A stretch of DNA of 64,000 nt, from contig NZ_CP150254.1 of NCBI RefSeq assembly GCF_037975445.1, positions 1,424,001 through 1,488,000 on the forward strand, read 5' to 3'. A program made the translations under genes and the position numbers. Origin of the DNA: Peribacillus sp. FSL P2-0133 (lineage in GTDB: Bacteria > Bacillota > Bacilli > Bacillales > DSM-1321). Position 1 is the stretch's first letter. Every line of letters begins with the position of its first letter. Positions 52,744 through 62,900 of this stretch are shown here, piece after piece. Below the pieces are notes generated by a model. That model saw only the letters and a list, made by a program, of their open reading frames with translations, made no database searches and was not told where the DNA came from.

Positions 52744-52833
52744 TTTAACTGGAAAACTTCGGATGGTGGAGATTGTTCAGCTTGGAGAATAAGGTCCTTT
52801 TAGGGTCTAAATCTGCAAGCTTTTTTTGTGTAA

Positions 52834-53070
52834 TCAAAAAAGCAGATTCCAGATAAAAGTAATATAAACAATAAAGACTGATGTTATAAATACATAAGTA
52901 GGATTTGCATGTATTTTCGATTTATAGGTTTCAAATGCCCGGTATACATCTTCACTGATGACTACAATTACTAATCTTTTTTCATGATCATTAACATATC
53001 TCTAGTAATTAAATGATCTTTTCTATGTTTAGGCCATTTTACACAATTGATGAGTAAGTCTAAACCTTGA
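52834..53070 (-). pseudogene. Fragment of a membrane protein gene, frameshifted
   Basis: On the minus strand one frame reads GLDLLINCVKWPKHRKDHLI, then a shifted frame reads RLVIVVISEDVYRAFETYKS and a hydrophobic C-terminus FITSVFIVYITFIWNLLF with stop at 52834. No start codon. Family not recognised. The next 580 bases (53071-53652) contain only short broken frames; one, ENAGILIITPVLNMSTLDK near 53110, also looks like a relic. Confidence 0.4.
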
Positions 53071-53652
53071 GTACTGTCTTAATACATTGTTGATTTGAAA
53101 TCTGTTGAAAATGCGGGTATTTTAATCATTACCCCTGTTTTAAACATGTCGACTTTAGATAAACGGAAACAGGGAGATAGAAGATGTTAGACAGCTGTAT
53201 TTTTGAAAATTAAATAGTAACTAATTGGAAAGGTTAAATAAGAAAATCGTAGCAACTTTTAGCATGGTAAGAATTGCTGGGATATTCCGCGAAACTTCTT
53301 AATGAACTGCATAATAATAATTGAAAATTTGTGGCTTTAACCCTGGTGCAGGAGGAGAATAGCAAAAATAACTTATATTCAACTACCGAGGTATGCATTT
53401 ATACCCAAGCCTACGAAGGTATAGTCGGTTTTATCATTGGAAAATATTGCAGATGAATCAGTATTTTTAAGGATACGATTGACAAATGGTTAGGTAATAT
53501 CTTATCACAATTGAATTAAATCAATTGGCTACCTTTTTGGAACTTGATAAAGTACCGAATAATTGTGTGATGTAAGCAAAATGAACATACTTAACATAAA
53601 AAGTATCTTCCTTAAAGTTAATAGAGTTTTTAGACCAAAGAGGTGTGTAGCA

Positions 53653-55254
53653 GTGAAAAAAGGGAAATGGAGTCTACAGTTTACTATTATGATACTGGTG
53701 TGTGGGGTAGTAGCCCTATCATTATTTATTACAGATATTCTTATTAGCCAAACTGTTGCGGATACAATAGAGAAGAGCCAGACTGAAAAAGCAGTAAACG
53801 TAGCACGCATGGCAGCACAAACGCCGCTTGTAATTGAAGCGTTAAGTGGAAGTGGGAAAAATCAGGAAGTTCAGCAATTTACCAATAGGATAAAAAAATC
53901 GACAGATGTAGAATTTGTAGTAATAATCGATAATAATGGAATTCGGAAAACTCACCCCGATCCAAGTAAAATAGGGAAAAAATTTGTTGGAGGGGATGAG
54001 AAAGATGTATTACGAGGTAGAGAGCACATATCTATTTCCAAAGGAACTTTAGGCAGGTCTTTGCGTTCTTTCACCCCTGTTTATGATTCAGAGGATAATC
54101 AAATTGGAGCCGTGGTGGTCGGTATTTCTCTTCAAAAAGTTAATGATGCTGTTTTAAAAAGCCGTTTTAATATTTATGTAGGAACCGTTTTTGGAATATT
54201 AACCGGAATTGCCGGGGCAATACTTTTGGCAAGGTATATTAAGAAAATATTATTTGGGCTGGAACCTTTTGCTATTGCGAAGGTTTTAAAAGAGCGAAAC
54301 GCCATTTTACAATCAGTTCGGGAGGGAATTATAGCGGTAGATCAGAGTTCAACCATTACTCTCGTAAACAAAGCAGCTTTAAAGATATTTAAAAAAGCGG
54401 GCATTAATGAAAATCCAACGGGTAAAAAGGTAACTAGTTACATGCCTGACTCAAACCTGGATAGAATCCTGGAGACCGGCAAGGTCGAATTAGATAAAGA
54501 GCAGGATTTAAAAGATAGTGTCTTACTAGTGAATAAGGTACCAGTATTTGTGAAGGATGAAATCGTAGGTGCCGTGGCTACATTTCGTGATAAAACTGAA
54601 ATACATCTGCTGGCGGAACAGCTGACTGGAGTCCGTTTATATGCTGAATCGTTAAGGGCCCAGTCGCACGAATTCATGAACAAACTTCATGTAATACTTG
54701 GTATGGTGCATATGCATTACTATGATCAGCTTGCAGCATATATTAGTGATCTTGTTGACCACAGAGAAAACGAGATTGGCTTTATTACCAAAACCGTTAA
54801 AGATCCAGTACTAGCCGGTTTTTTAATTGGAAAACTAAGTTATGCCAGGGAAGCAGGTGCTAAGCTGGCATTATCCTCTGACTTTCAATTGCCAGAACCA
54901 GAAAATGCATCTATTACTCATGAGCTAATTACGATAATAGGAAATTTGATTGACAATGCTATAGAAGCAGTGGAAAAAAGGCCCGTTAAACGAATTGAAT
55001 TAAAGTTTGATTATGCAGATGATATTTTAACTATTGAAGTTCATGATACTGGACAGGGAATATCTGATGCCAATCTTAATCATATCCTTCTAAAAGGATT
55101 TACAACAAAAGGAGAGGACAGGGGGATTGGTTTATATTTGGTTAAGGCAAGCCTGGATAAGCTAGGTGGAGATCTCGATATTAGTTCAAAAGAAGGTCAA
55201 GAAACAACGTTTGTGGTTTATATACCATACAAAAGCAAGGGTGATGTAGGATGA
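53653..55254 (+). CDS. malK: Malate/C4-dicarboxylate sensor histidine kinase (MalK/DcuS-CitA family)
   Basis: 533 residues, the length of B. subtilis MalK (YufL). TM1 about 8-30, extracytoplasmic Cache-type sensor about 31-170, TM2 about 172-194, a PAS domain (about 215-300) and a DcuS-type kinase with phospho-acceptor His339 in QSHEFMNKLHVI. ATP-binding blocks are GNLIDNAIEA, DTGQGI and EDRGIGLYLV. GTG 53653 follows AAAGAGGTG by 7 bases, so the longer frame from 53563 is rejected. It overlaps malR by 4 bases. Malate sensing is inferred from the malic enzyme and permease downstream. Confidence 0.88.
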   Translation: MKKGKWSLQFTIMILVCGVVALSLFITDILISQTVADTIEKSQTEKAVNVARMAAQTPLVIEALSGSGKNQEVQQFTNRIKKSTDVEFVVIIDNNGIRKTHPDPSKIGKKFVGGDEKDVLRGREHISISKGTLGRSLRSFTPVYDSEDNQIGAVVVGISLQKVNDAVLKSRFNIYVGTVFGILTGIAGAILLARYIKKILFGLEPFAIAKVLKERNAILQSVREGIIAVDQSSTITLVNKAALKIFKKAGINENPTGKKVTSYMPDSNLDRILETGKVELDKEQDLKDSVLLVNKVPVFVKDEIVGAVATFRDKTEIHLLAEQLTGVRLYAESLRAQSHEFMNKLHVILGMVHMHYYDQLAAYISDLVDHRENEIGFITKTVKDPVLAGFLIGKLSYAREAGAKLALSSDFQLPEPENASITHELITIIGNLIDNAIEAVEKRPVKRIELKFDYADDILTIEVHDTGQGISDANLNHILLKGFTTKGEDRGIGLYLVKASLDKLGGDLDISSKEGQETTFVVYIPYKSKGDVG

Positions 55255-55958
55255 TTAAGGTAATGATCGTAGAAGATGACCCGATGGTTGCAGAGTTCAA
55301 TAAGCGCTATTTGAATCAAGTCGATGGATACGAATTAGCTGCTGTCTGTTCCTCAGTGGATCAAGCTCTGAATGTATTGGAAAATCAAAGAATAGGGTTA
55401 GTTCTATTAGACATTTTCATGCCAGGGAAAAATGGACTCGATTTACTCTCACAAATTCGAGAAAGTGAAAAAGAGATAGATGTTATTGTCATTTCTGCTG
55501 CGTCGGACATTGAGAGGATTCAGAAAGCATTAAGACTAGGCGCTGTTGATTATTTAATTAAGCCGTTTGAATTTGAACGTTTTAACGCGGCCTTATCAGC
55601 ATATCGGAACAAATCAGATTTTATTCAAGATAAAAATATGCTAAATCAAGAAGAATTAGATTATCGAATATTGCATCAAGAAGAAATTCATTTACCAGAG
55701 GAATTACCGAAAGGATTGGCTCAAGATACCTTAAAGATTATATGGAATGTGATACGGGTATTTAAAAATGCTCCCTTTTCAACAGAGGAAGTCGTAAATG
55801 TGGCGGGTATATCCAGGGTATCAGTAAGGAAATATTTAAAATTCATGAAGGATATCGGGGTCCTGGATGTTAAGGTAATCTATGGAACGGTAGGCCGACC
55901 AGTCTCCCAACACAAATTTAATGATGACAAGAGCCATATTATTCAACGTTATCTGTAA
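55251..55958 (+). CDS. malR: Response regulator MalR (CitB/DctR family)
   Basis: 235 residues: receiver domain with phospho-acceptor Asp54 (LLDIFMPGKNG), acidic pair EDD at 10-12 and conserved Lys in LIKPFEF, then a C-terminal winged-helix DNA-binding part (STEEVVNVAGISRVSVRKYL). It matches the CitB-type regulators paired with MalK/DcuS kinases. The start overlaps the kinase gene (ATGA). It probably activates the malic enzyme and permease genes that follow. Confidence 0.9.
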   Translation: MIKVMIVEDDPMVAEFNKRYLNQVDGYELAAVCSSVDQALNVLENQRIGLVLLDIFMPGKNGLDLLSQIRESEKEIDVIVISAASDIERIQKALRLGAVDYLIKPFEFERFNAALSAYRNKSDFIQDKNMLNQEELDYRILHQEEIHLPEELPKGLAQDTLKIIWNVIRVFKNAPFSTEEVVNVAGISRVSVRKYLKFMKDIGVLDVKVIYGTVGRPVSQHKFNDDKSHIIQRYL

Positions 55959-55988
55959 GTAGCCAAATGGCTGCTTACTTTTTTTAAT
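55957..55988 (+). terminator. Terminator after malR
   Basis: Stem GTAAGTAGCCA / TGGCTGCTTAC with T-run, separating regulator and metabolic genes. Confidence 0.8.
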
Positions 55989-56177
55989 TACATAATACTA
56001 AAATTAGTTAAATAAGCTAGTGTCCCCCGTAAATGACTACTAAGATATAGACTGGCGATTGAGTTATTTATAAATTTTTCACAAGGATTGAACAAATAAG
56101 CAGTAATGAGGAAATATTTAAGTTTTTATGTGCTGTATATTTATTTTCCTTTTTACAGTTTTCTTTTAGTAATTACA

Positions 56178-56199
56178 CTTCCCCGGGGAAGAATATACT
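56178..56199 (+). promoter_or_regulatory. GC-rich palindrome abutting the malic enzyme -10
   Basis: Perfect 14-bp palindrome CTTCCCCGGGGAAG (56178-56191) in an AT-rich region, followed by TATACT (56194-56199). Likely an operator; MalR or another regulator could bind. Confidence 0.5.
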
Positions 56200-56255
56200 C
56201 TATTGCCTGGTAATGATCATTTTTAAATATACATTTTTAGGAAGAGGGTACGTCT

Positions 56256-57950
56256 ATGACAGCATATGAAAAGACAAAAAAGGGCTTGGAAACAACTTTA
56301 AGAGGAAAAGGTATTCTGTCAAACCCTTTTATTAATAAAGGGGTTGCTTTCACTAAGGAAGAAAGAAATGAACTAGGATTGGTAGGCTTGCTGCCATCCC
56401 AGGTGCTTACTCTTGAGGAACAAGTAAAAAGAGCTTATGAACAATTCTCCACTCAACCTACCAATATTCGGAAGAATGGAATGTTATATGATTTATTTAA
56501 TAGGAATGTGGTACTGTTTTACCGCCTACTTAAAGACCATCTAAGTGAAATACTTCCGATCATTTACACACCTACTGTAGGAGAGGCCATTCAACAGTAC
56601 TCCCAAGAATATCACCGTCCAGGAGGTCTATACCTATCTATTGATAATATGGAGGGAATGGAAGATGCATTTAAAAACCTGGACCTTTCATCTGATGATA
56701 TCGATTTAATAGTTGTTACAGATTCTGAAAGTATTCTTGGAATCGGAGATCAGGGAGTTGGCGGAATTAACATAGCCATTGGCAAATTGGCAGTCTACAC
56801 TGCAGCTGCGGGAATTGATCCAAGCAGGGTGCTGCCTATTGTCCTGGATGTTGGGACTGACAATGAAAGCCTGATTAGTGATCCACTGTATATTGGTAAC
56901 AGGTTTGGGCGTGTTCGCGGTGATGAATACACCAAATTCATTGATTTATTTGTTAAAAAGTCTCAAGCCTTCTTCCCAAGGGTATTACTTCACTGGGAAG
57001 ACTTTGGAAATATAAATGCACGAAATATAATCGATAATTATGGCGAAAAGATCCTCACTTTTAATGATGATATACAAGGTACAGGTGCAGTAACACTAGC
57101 CGCCGTAAAGTCTGCATTACAAGTAACTGGTGTTCCTTTAAAGGAACAAAGAGTTGTTGTTTTTGGTCCAGGTGCAGCAGGAATCGGTAATGCTGATCAG
57201 ATGGTTGAAGCCATGATCCTTGATGGCATTTCCAGAGAAGAGGCATATGGTAACTTTTGGGCCGTCGATTATCGTGGATTGTTGATAGATGACATTCCGG
57301 ATGTTTTGAAATTCCAAAAGTCGTATTGCCGGAAAGCTGAAGAAGTCGAGGAATGGGCTCGGAATGAAGTCGGAATTATCCCGTTATTAGAGGTAATAAA
57401 AAAGGTTAAACCAACCATCTTAATAGGCACCTCTGGTCAAACAGGAGCTTTCTCAGAAGAAGTTGTAAAAGAAATGGCAAAGCACGTGGAACATCCTATT
57501 ATTATGCCGATGTCAAATCCGACTGCCTTAGCGGAAGCTGTTCCTGAAGACCTTATAAAGTGGACTCAAGGTAAAGCCTTAATAGCGACAGGAAGCCCGT
57601 TTGATGATGTTGACTATAATGGTGTGACTTATACAATCGGACAATCTAATAATGCATATATTTTTCCAGGACTTGGACTTGGTGCAATTGTCGCAGAAGC
57701 AACAATAATCTCTAAGGGCATGCTTGCAGCAGCATCATCTGCTGTTTCAAGATTATCGGATAGCAATAAGCATGGTGCTTCTTTACTCCCTTCAATCAAA
57801 CAATTGCAAGAGGTTTCTAAATCTGTAGCCATCGAAGTGGCCAAGACAGCCATTGAAGAAGGAGTTGCGAAAGCGGATATAACAGATATTGAAAAAGCAA
57901 TTACAGAATCCATGTGGAAGCCGGAGTACAAAACTATTCATAGGAAATAA
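56256..57950 (+). CDS. maeA: NAD-dependent malic enzyme
   Basis: 564-residue cytosolic enzyme converting malate to pyruvate and CO2 with reduction of NAD. Catalytic tyrosine in [11 protein letters not shown], metal ligands in HWEDFG and [11 protein letters not shown], catalytic Lys region in [10 protein letters not shown] and nucleotide fold [13 protein letters not shown]. Resembles B. subtilis MaeA (YwkA). AGAGGGT lies about 9 bases before ATG. It follows malKR and precedes an AEC permease, together a malate uptake and decarboxylation module. Confidence 0.93.
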   Translation: MTAYEKTKKGLETTLRGKGILSNPFINKGVAFTKEERNELGLVGLLPSQVLTLEEQVKRAYEQFSTQPTNIRKNGMLYDLFNRNVVLFYRLLKDHLSEILPIIYTPTVGEAIQQYSQEYHRPGGLYLSIDNMEGMEDAFKNLDLSSDDIDLIVVTDSESILGIGDQGVGGINIAIGKLAVYTAAAGIDPSRVLPIVLDVGTDNESLISDPLYIGNRFGRVRGDEYTKFIDLFVKKSQAFFPRVLLHWEDFGNINARNIIDNYGEKILTFNDDIQGTGAVTLAAVKSALQVTGVPLKEQRVVVFGPGAAGIGNADQMVEAMILDGISREEAYGNFWAVDYRGLLIDDIPDVLKFQKSYCRKAEEVEEWARNEVGIIPLLEVIKKVKPTILIGTSGQTGAFSEEVVKEMAKHVEHPIIMPMSNPTALAEAVPEDLIKWTQGKALIATGSPFDDVDYNGVTYTIGQSNNAYIFPGLGLGAIVAEATIISKGMLAAASSAVSRLSDSNKHGASLLPSIKQLQEVSKSVAIEVAKTAIEEGVAKADITDIEKAITESMWKPEYKTIHRK

Positions 57951-58071
57951 TTCCAGATTATTTTGTTGTCTCAAAAGAATAGGGATCCGTTTTAGGGGAA
58001 TCTCCGTATAAGTCAGTCATATTAGAATCTTTTAAATAGGACAATTTTTTGGAAAGAGAAGTGCATCTCGA

Positions 58072-59019
58072 GTGAATATTGGGAATATATTTTTAACATT
58101 GATACCAATCTTTTTTACAATTATTATTGGTTATTTGGGTGGCTATTTTAAAGTTTTTAATTCAGAATCATCCAAAGGGCTTAATACGTTAGTTACAAAA
58201 TTTGCATTACCTGCACACTTATTCATTGGGATCACAACAACCTCAAAACAAACCTTAATTAATCAATGGTCATTTTTCTTAACTATGACCATAGGTGTTA
58301 TTGGCTTTTACATTATCCTTTTAATAGTGGCTCGTTTGGTGTTTAAATACGATTTAACTGCAGCATCTATGTTTTCATTAAACGCAACTCAGCCAGCTTT
58401 TGCTTTTATGGGGATATCTGTATTAGGCAGTTTGTTTGGGGCGCAAGAGATAGCTATACCTATTGCGATTACCGGTATTGTGGTGAATGCCCTTCTGGAT
58501 CCATTAGCAACAATAGTTGGTACGGTCGGACAATCCAGATTGGGTAAATCTAAAGATGAAAAAACAAACATTTTGGGTATCGTTTTGCATGGTCTTAGCG
58601 AACCGCTTGCATGTATTCCCTTACTTGCTGTTGTATTAACACTATTAGGGTTCCAGGCACCGGATATCATAAAAAATGCGCTCGATCAAATTGGGTCAGT
58701 GACATCTGGGGTTGCATTATTTGCTGTTGGTGTAACCGTGGGTATCCGTAAGATTAGCTTACGACCAATTGCTTTTGGTATTTCCATTTTAAAAGTTGTG
58801 GCTATTCCATTATATATGATTCTGGTTGCCCATCTAATTGGCCTTGATCATGCAGATACAATTAAAGCTATTTTGCTAGTATCATTTCCGGGATCTGCTG
58901 TAGCGGCAATGATTTCAACTAGATTTGATTCGTTATCAACTGAAACAGCATCTTCATTTGTAATTAGTACCATTCTATCTTTAATTACATTACCTATCTA
59001 TATATCCTTGTTAATGTAG
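58072..59019 (+). CDS. AEC-family permease, probable malate transporter (YwkB-like)
   Basis: 315 residues with about ten membrane segments in two halves. IFLTLIPIFFTIIIGYLGG at the start and FALPAHLFIGI match the auxin efflux carrier family, which includes bacterial malate permeases (MleP, YwkB). GTG start at 58072; GGAAAGAG lies about 12 bases upstream. In B. subtilis ywkB also follows the malic enzyme ywkA, supporting malate or a related dicarboxylate as substrate. Direction of transport is not evident. Confidence 0.83.
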   Translation: MNIGNIFLTLIPIFFTIIIGYLGGYFKVFNSESSKGLNTLVTKFALPAHLFIGITTTSKQTLINQWSFFLTMTIGVIGFYIILLIVARLVFKYDLTAASMFSLNATQPAFAFMGISVLGSLFGAQEIAIPIAITGIVVNALLDPLATIVGTVGQSRLGKSKDEKTNILGIVLHGLSEPLACIPLLAVVLTLLGFQAPDIIKNALDQIGSVTSGVALFAVGVTVGIRKISLRPIAFGISILKVVAIPLYMILVAHLIGLDHADTIKAILLVSFPGSAVAAMISTRFDSLSTETASSFVISTILSLITLPIYISLLM

Positions 59020-59023
59020 CCTT

Positions 59024-59057
59024 CAAAGTATCCATCCTTCTTGGATGGATACTTTTC
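59024..59057 (+). terminator. Terminator of the malate operon
   Basis: Stem AAAGTATCCATCC / GGATGGATACTTT with T-run. Confidence 0.92.
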
Positions 59058-59268
59058 AACGGAAGTTTGTGAAATGCTTAACAAACTTATTGTATAACAT
59101 TAACCTTTTTTTGAAAAGAGGAGATGTTGGCTATTTTCATTTAAGGGGATGGAGTTTGATTAAAGGTGTAAGTCCAGGAAAATGCGTCGCAAATAGTATT
59201 ATAATAAAAGGATTAGTATAATTACACATACGAATGCAGCAGTTGATGAAATTTAAAATCTAAATCTA

Positions 59269-59550
59269 GAATATCTGTTTGGTGCAGTTGGACAACTTCA
59301 ATTTGAAGTATTCGAGCATCGAATGAGGAATGAGTACAATGTTGAAGTCTTGATGGAGCGTTTGGGCAGTAAAATCACACGTTGGGCTGAAGATGAAAAG
59401 CTAGATGAAAAACTTCATAGCTCAAGAAGCATCCTTGTTAAAGACCGGTTTGATAAATATGCATTCTTATTTGAAAATGAGTTTGCACTTCGTTGGTTCC
59501 AAGATAAAAATCCTGACGTGGAATTATATAATCCAATAGATTTGAAATAA
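59269..59550 (+). pseudogene. Truncated prfC copy (last 93 codons)
   Basis: In-frame 3' fragment of RF3 without the GTPase domain. Five residue changes from the intact copy are seen (for example LL to LF, ME(R)M to ME(R)L and PMD to PID). An internal ATG at 59323 has no ribosome site, so expression is unlikely. It marks the right border of the inserted malate module. Confidence 0.9.
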
Positions 59551-59556
59551 TGAAGA

Positions 59557-59587
59557 AAGTCCGTGTGATGTACACGGGCTTTTTTTC
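59557..59587 (+). terminator. Terminator behind the prfC fragment
   Basis: Stem AGTCCGTGT / ACACGGGCT plus T-run, diverged copy of 52472-52502. Confidence 0.85.
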
Positions 59588-59625
59588 ATTATCTGGATCT
59601 TTTTTAATATTCAAAGTTTCTTTTC

Positions 59626-59643
59626 GTACATTATACAATGTAC
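59626..59643. promoter_or_regulatory. 18-bp palindrome
   Basis: GTACATT-ATAC-AATGTAC, a perfect inverted repeat about 85 bp upstream of the protease promoter. Possible operator. Confidence 0.45.
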
Positions 59644-59728
59644 TATAACTTCAATTGTCTAACATTATGACCTTCCTGTATGTTGGCACTCGTAAAGTAC
59701 TTTCGGAAATGTGGGGTAATTTCCTCGA

Positions 59729-59757
59729 TTGATATAGTTCTTTCGGCCTGATAGAAT
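59729..59757 (+). promoter_or_regulatory. Sigma-A promoter of the subtilase gene
   Basis: TTGATA (59729-59734), 17-bp spacer, TAGAAT (59752-59757); leader of about 185 nt. Confidence 0.7.
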
Positions 59758-59794
59758 GCATGCTAGTGAAAAATGGATGGATAGAATCACATCA

Positions 59795-59831
59795 TAACCC
59801 TCCAATCGTCATGATAATAAAGGGGGTTTTT
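59795..59831 (+). terminator. Terminator-like hairpin within the protease leader
   Basis: AACCCTC / GGGGGTT with a T-rich tail, between the promoter and the gene. Could be an attenuator. Confidence 0.4.
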
Positions 59832-59948
59832 CTCGTTCTATAGGGAGATACAACCAAGATTATTACCCCAATTTACAGCATTAACATCTATCCTCTATTA
59901 TTTAACAGAAGATACTAAATCTTCTAAAAAATAAGGAGGAACGGAATA

Positions 59949-62900
59949 ATGAAATTTTCTAAAGGGAAACATGTTGTATCAGGCACCCTTGCTGCCGGGC
60001 TTCTTCTATCTACAACCTTTTCGATTCATCCATTGGCGGAGAAACCAGAAGTGACGGTTACCCATAAAAATGTTGAAGACATTTTATCGAACTTATCCAA
60101 GGAACAACGACAAGCAATTCAGAAGCTAAACGCTGGTCCTAACTTCACCATTTCTCCAGATATAAAAACAAATAGCCCGGAGCTGGTTTCCGTAATTGTT
60201 GAGTTCGAACAAGCTCCTGCACAGGTCGCCGTCAAAAAACAAGCGGTGCTTGGGAAAAAAATGACGATTGCTTCCGCAAAAAATAACGTAGATCAGTCAC
60301 ATCAAGAATTTAATAGCTATATTAAATCTTTGAAAAAGAAAAAAGATTTTTCCAAGTATGATTCCAGTAAATTAACGATAAACAGAGAATATAAACATGC
60401 ATTTAACGGCGTTTCCATGACGTTGCCAGGAGTTGCGGTAAAAGATTTACTTCAATCAGGGGCAGTTAAACGAATCTGGAATAATGCAAAAATCCAATTG
60501 GAGCTTCCGGTTCAAGAAAAAGGAATCACTCCAAAAATGGCTGATAGCATTCCTCAAATTGGAGTAGATAAACTTCATGAAGAAAATATAAAAGGAAAAG
60601 GGATCAAAGTTGGTGTCCTTGATACTGGCATCGATTATAATCACCCCGATTTAACCAAAGCATATAAAGGATACAGAAGTAAAAAAGGCGAGAATCCTAA
60701 GGACATTGAGCCTTCATCGGTTAAGGGCTGGGATTTCGTCGATAATGATGCAGACCCGATGGAGACAACCTATGAAAATTGGAAATCATCCGGTCAACCG
60801 GAATTCACCAGCAGTGGTTCTGCTTACTATACAGCTCATGGCACACACGTTTCTGGAACGATCGCCGCAACAAAAACAAATGAAGTGGATTATGCAGTGA
60901 AAGGTGTTGCTCCTGAAGCCGACCTCTATACATACCGTGTATTAGGACCGTATGGTTCCGGTTCAAATGAAGGTGTAATAGCAGGAATTGATAAAGCAGT
61001 CAGTGATGGTATGGATATCATGAATCTATCACTTGGATCATCTGTCAATGATCCGCTTGATCCTACTTCTGTAGCGATCAACAATGCAATGCTTTCTGGA
61101 GTTGTCTCCGTTGTTGCTGCCGGTAATGCGGGGCCAGGTGCGAAAACTTTAGGCTCTCCTGGAACAGCTGCCCTTGGCATTTCAGTTGGGGCAAGTGATT
61201 CTGCCATGAAGATCCCTACCATAACTGCTGAGGCTGGAAAGAATACATTTGAAAACATGAAACTTTTAGGTAAAAACTTTTCGGATCGGATTGAAGAATT
61301 AACTGGTCAATCGCTTCCGGTCGTTTATACCGGCATTGGACAGGAAAGCGACTTTAAAGGGAAAGATGTTCGAGATAAAATTGCTCTTATTGAGCGGGGA
61401 ACGCTTACGTTTGATGTGAAAATAAAGAATGCAAAGGCCGCTGGGGCAAAAGCAGTTATCATCTATAACAATGTGGATGGCGAAATCACCTCATATGTTG
61501 GGGAAGGAACTGATTTTATCCCTACTTTCCGATTAACCAAAGAAGATGGGGTAAAATTAAAAGCTGTTGAAAATGGATCCCTTACATTTAAAGATACAGG
61601 GAATACGAAAACAGTCGGAGATAATTTGGCAGACTTCAGTTCCAGAGGTCCAGTTAACGGAAATTACGATATTAAGCCAGATTTAGTTGCGCCGGGCGTT
61701 GCCGTTTTCTCCACAGAGCCGGAATATATCAATAGTCCAGATGATGGAATTGATTACACCACATCTTACGGACGTATGCAAGGCACTTCAATGGCTACAC
61801 CGCATGTTACGGGTGTTGCTGCTTTAATATTACAAGAACACGGGGATTATGACCCATTTGATGTGAAAGAAGCACTCATGAATACATCCGTTGATTTACA
61901 AAAAGATCATTCGGTGAATGAAGTAGGGGCAGGCCGTATCGATGCCTATGATGCCGTGCATGTGGATACTTCGATAAAAGTATTGGATAAAACCGAAATT
62001 GTCGAAGGTGATAAAACGACAGAAATTAACGAGGAAACGGGCTCACTTGCATTTGGCCGGGAATATATAAGAGACAATGATGAAGCGATTGAACTCACGA
62101 AAAAAGTGGAAATTGAAAATAAGGGAAAAAAGAAAAAATATACCATTGATGTTGAATACCATAAAAATATTAAAGGTGTACAAGATGCCAATGCAAATGG
62201 CGTAAAGGTAAAAGTGAAGAAGTCGGTTACAGTGGCCAAAGGTAATTCCAAAATAATCGAACCAACCATCATCGTTCCTGCAACAGCAAAAGAAGGGGCA
62301 TATGAAGGATACCTTCACATCACAAATTCTGAAAATGATGAAGAAACGTATCAAATTCCATTTTCGATCACCGTAACGGATAAAGGTATTGATTATGTTG
62401 AAACGGACAGTCCATCAATTGCTAATGATTTTCCGTTTTGGCAATACTATAATCCATTTATGAATGCAATGTTTCAGTTGAAAAGCCCAATGGAAACGGT
62501 GGATGTTATCCTAAAAGATACGAAGTCCGGTAAGCCATTAGGATTCGTAGGGAGCCTCAATGCTTCTAGGTTCGAACCAGATAGACCATATTATATTCTT
62601 TTTGCGTTTACTGGTCATGTATATCCATTTACAAACGATCCAGAGCATCCGATTTCCGATACGTATAAGAAACTTCCAGAAGGGGACTACACTCTAGAGT
62701 TCATAGGAAGTGATGAGTCGGGAAAAGCCTACTCAGCTGGCACGGCCGCAATAGTCGATAACACCCCTCCAGACGTAAAATGGGACAAAGAACCAGGCGT
62801 ATATGAAATAAATGACTCGATGTTTACAGAAGAAGATGGTCAGAAGGCTTTCTATGTACACGGCAATGTCAATGATGCGACAGTAAAAGTACTTCAAGAG

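Larger units (their letters stand above)
52516..59268. mobile_element. Putative acquired malate-utilisation island behind prfC
   Basis: 6.75 kb between the two copies of the prfC 3' end. It holds a malate-type two-component system, NAD-malic enzyme and AEC permease in one direction, plus about 1 kb of decayed sequence at the left. No integrase, transposase or terminal inverted repeat was found, so the mode of entry (site-specific or homologous recombination in prfC) is inferred from the duplication. Confidence 0.6.
59269..59601. repeat. Direct repeat: prfC 3' end plus terminator, distal copy
   Basis: Partner of 52187-52515. Homology starts abruptly at 59268-59269 within a codon context that has stops upstream, and runs through the terminator to about 59600. 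Confidence 0.9.

Noticed and set aside
59323..59550. The prfC 3' fragment as a separate functional small gene
   Set aside because: No ribosome site or promoter; clearly a truncated duplicate of prfC.
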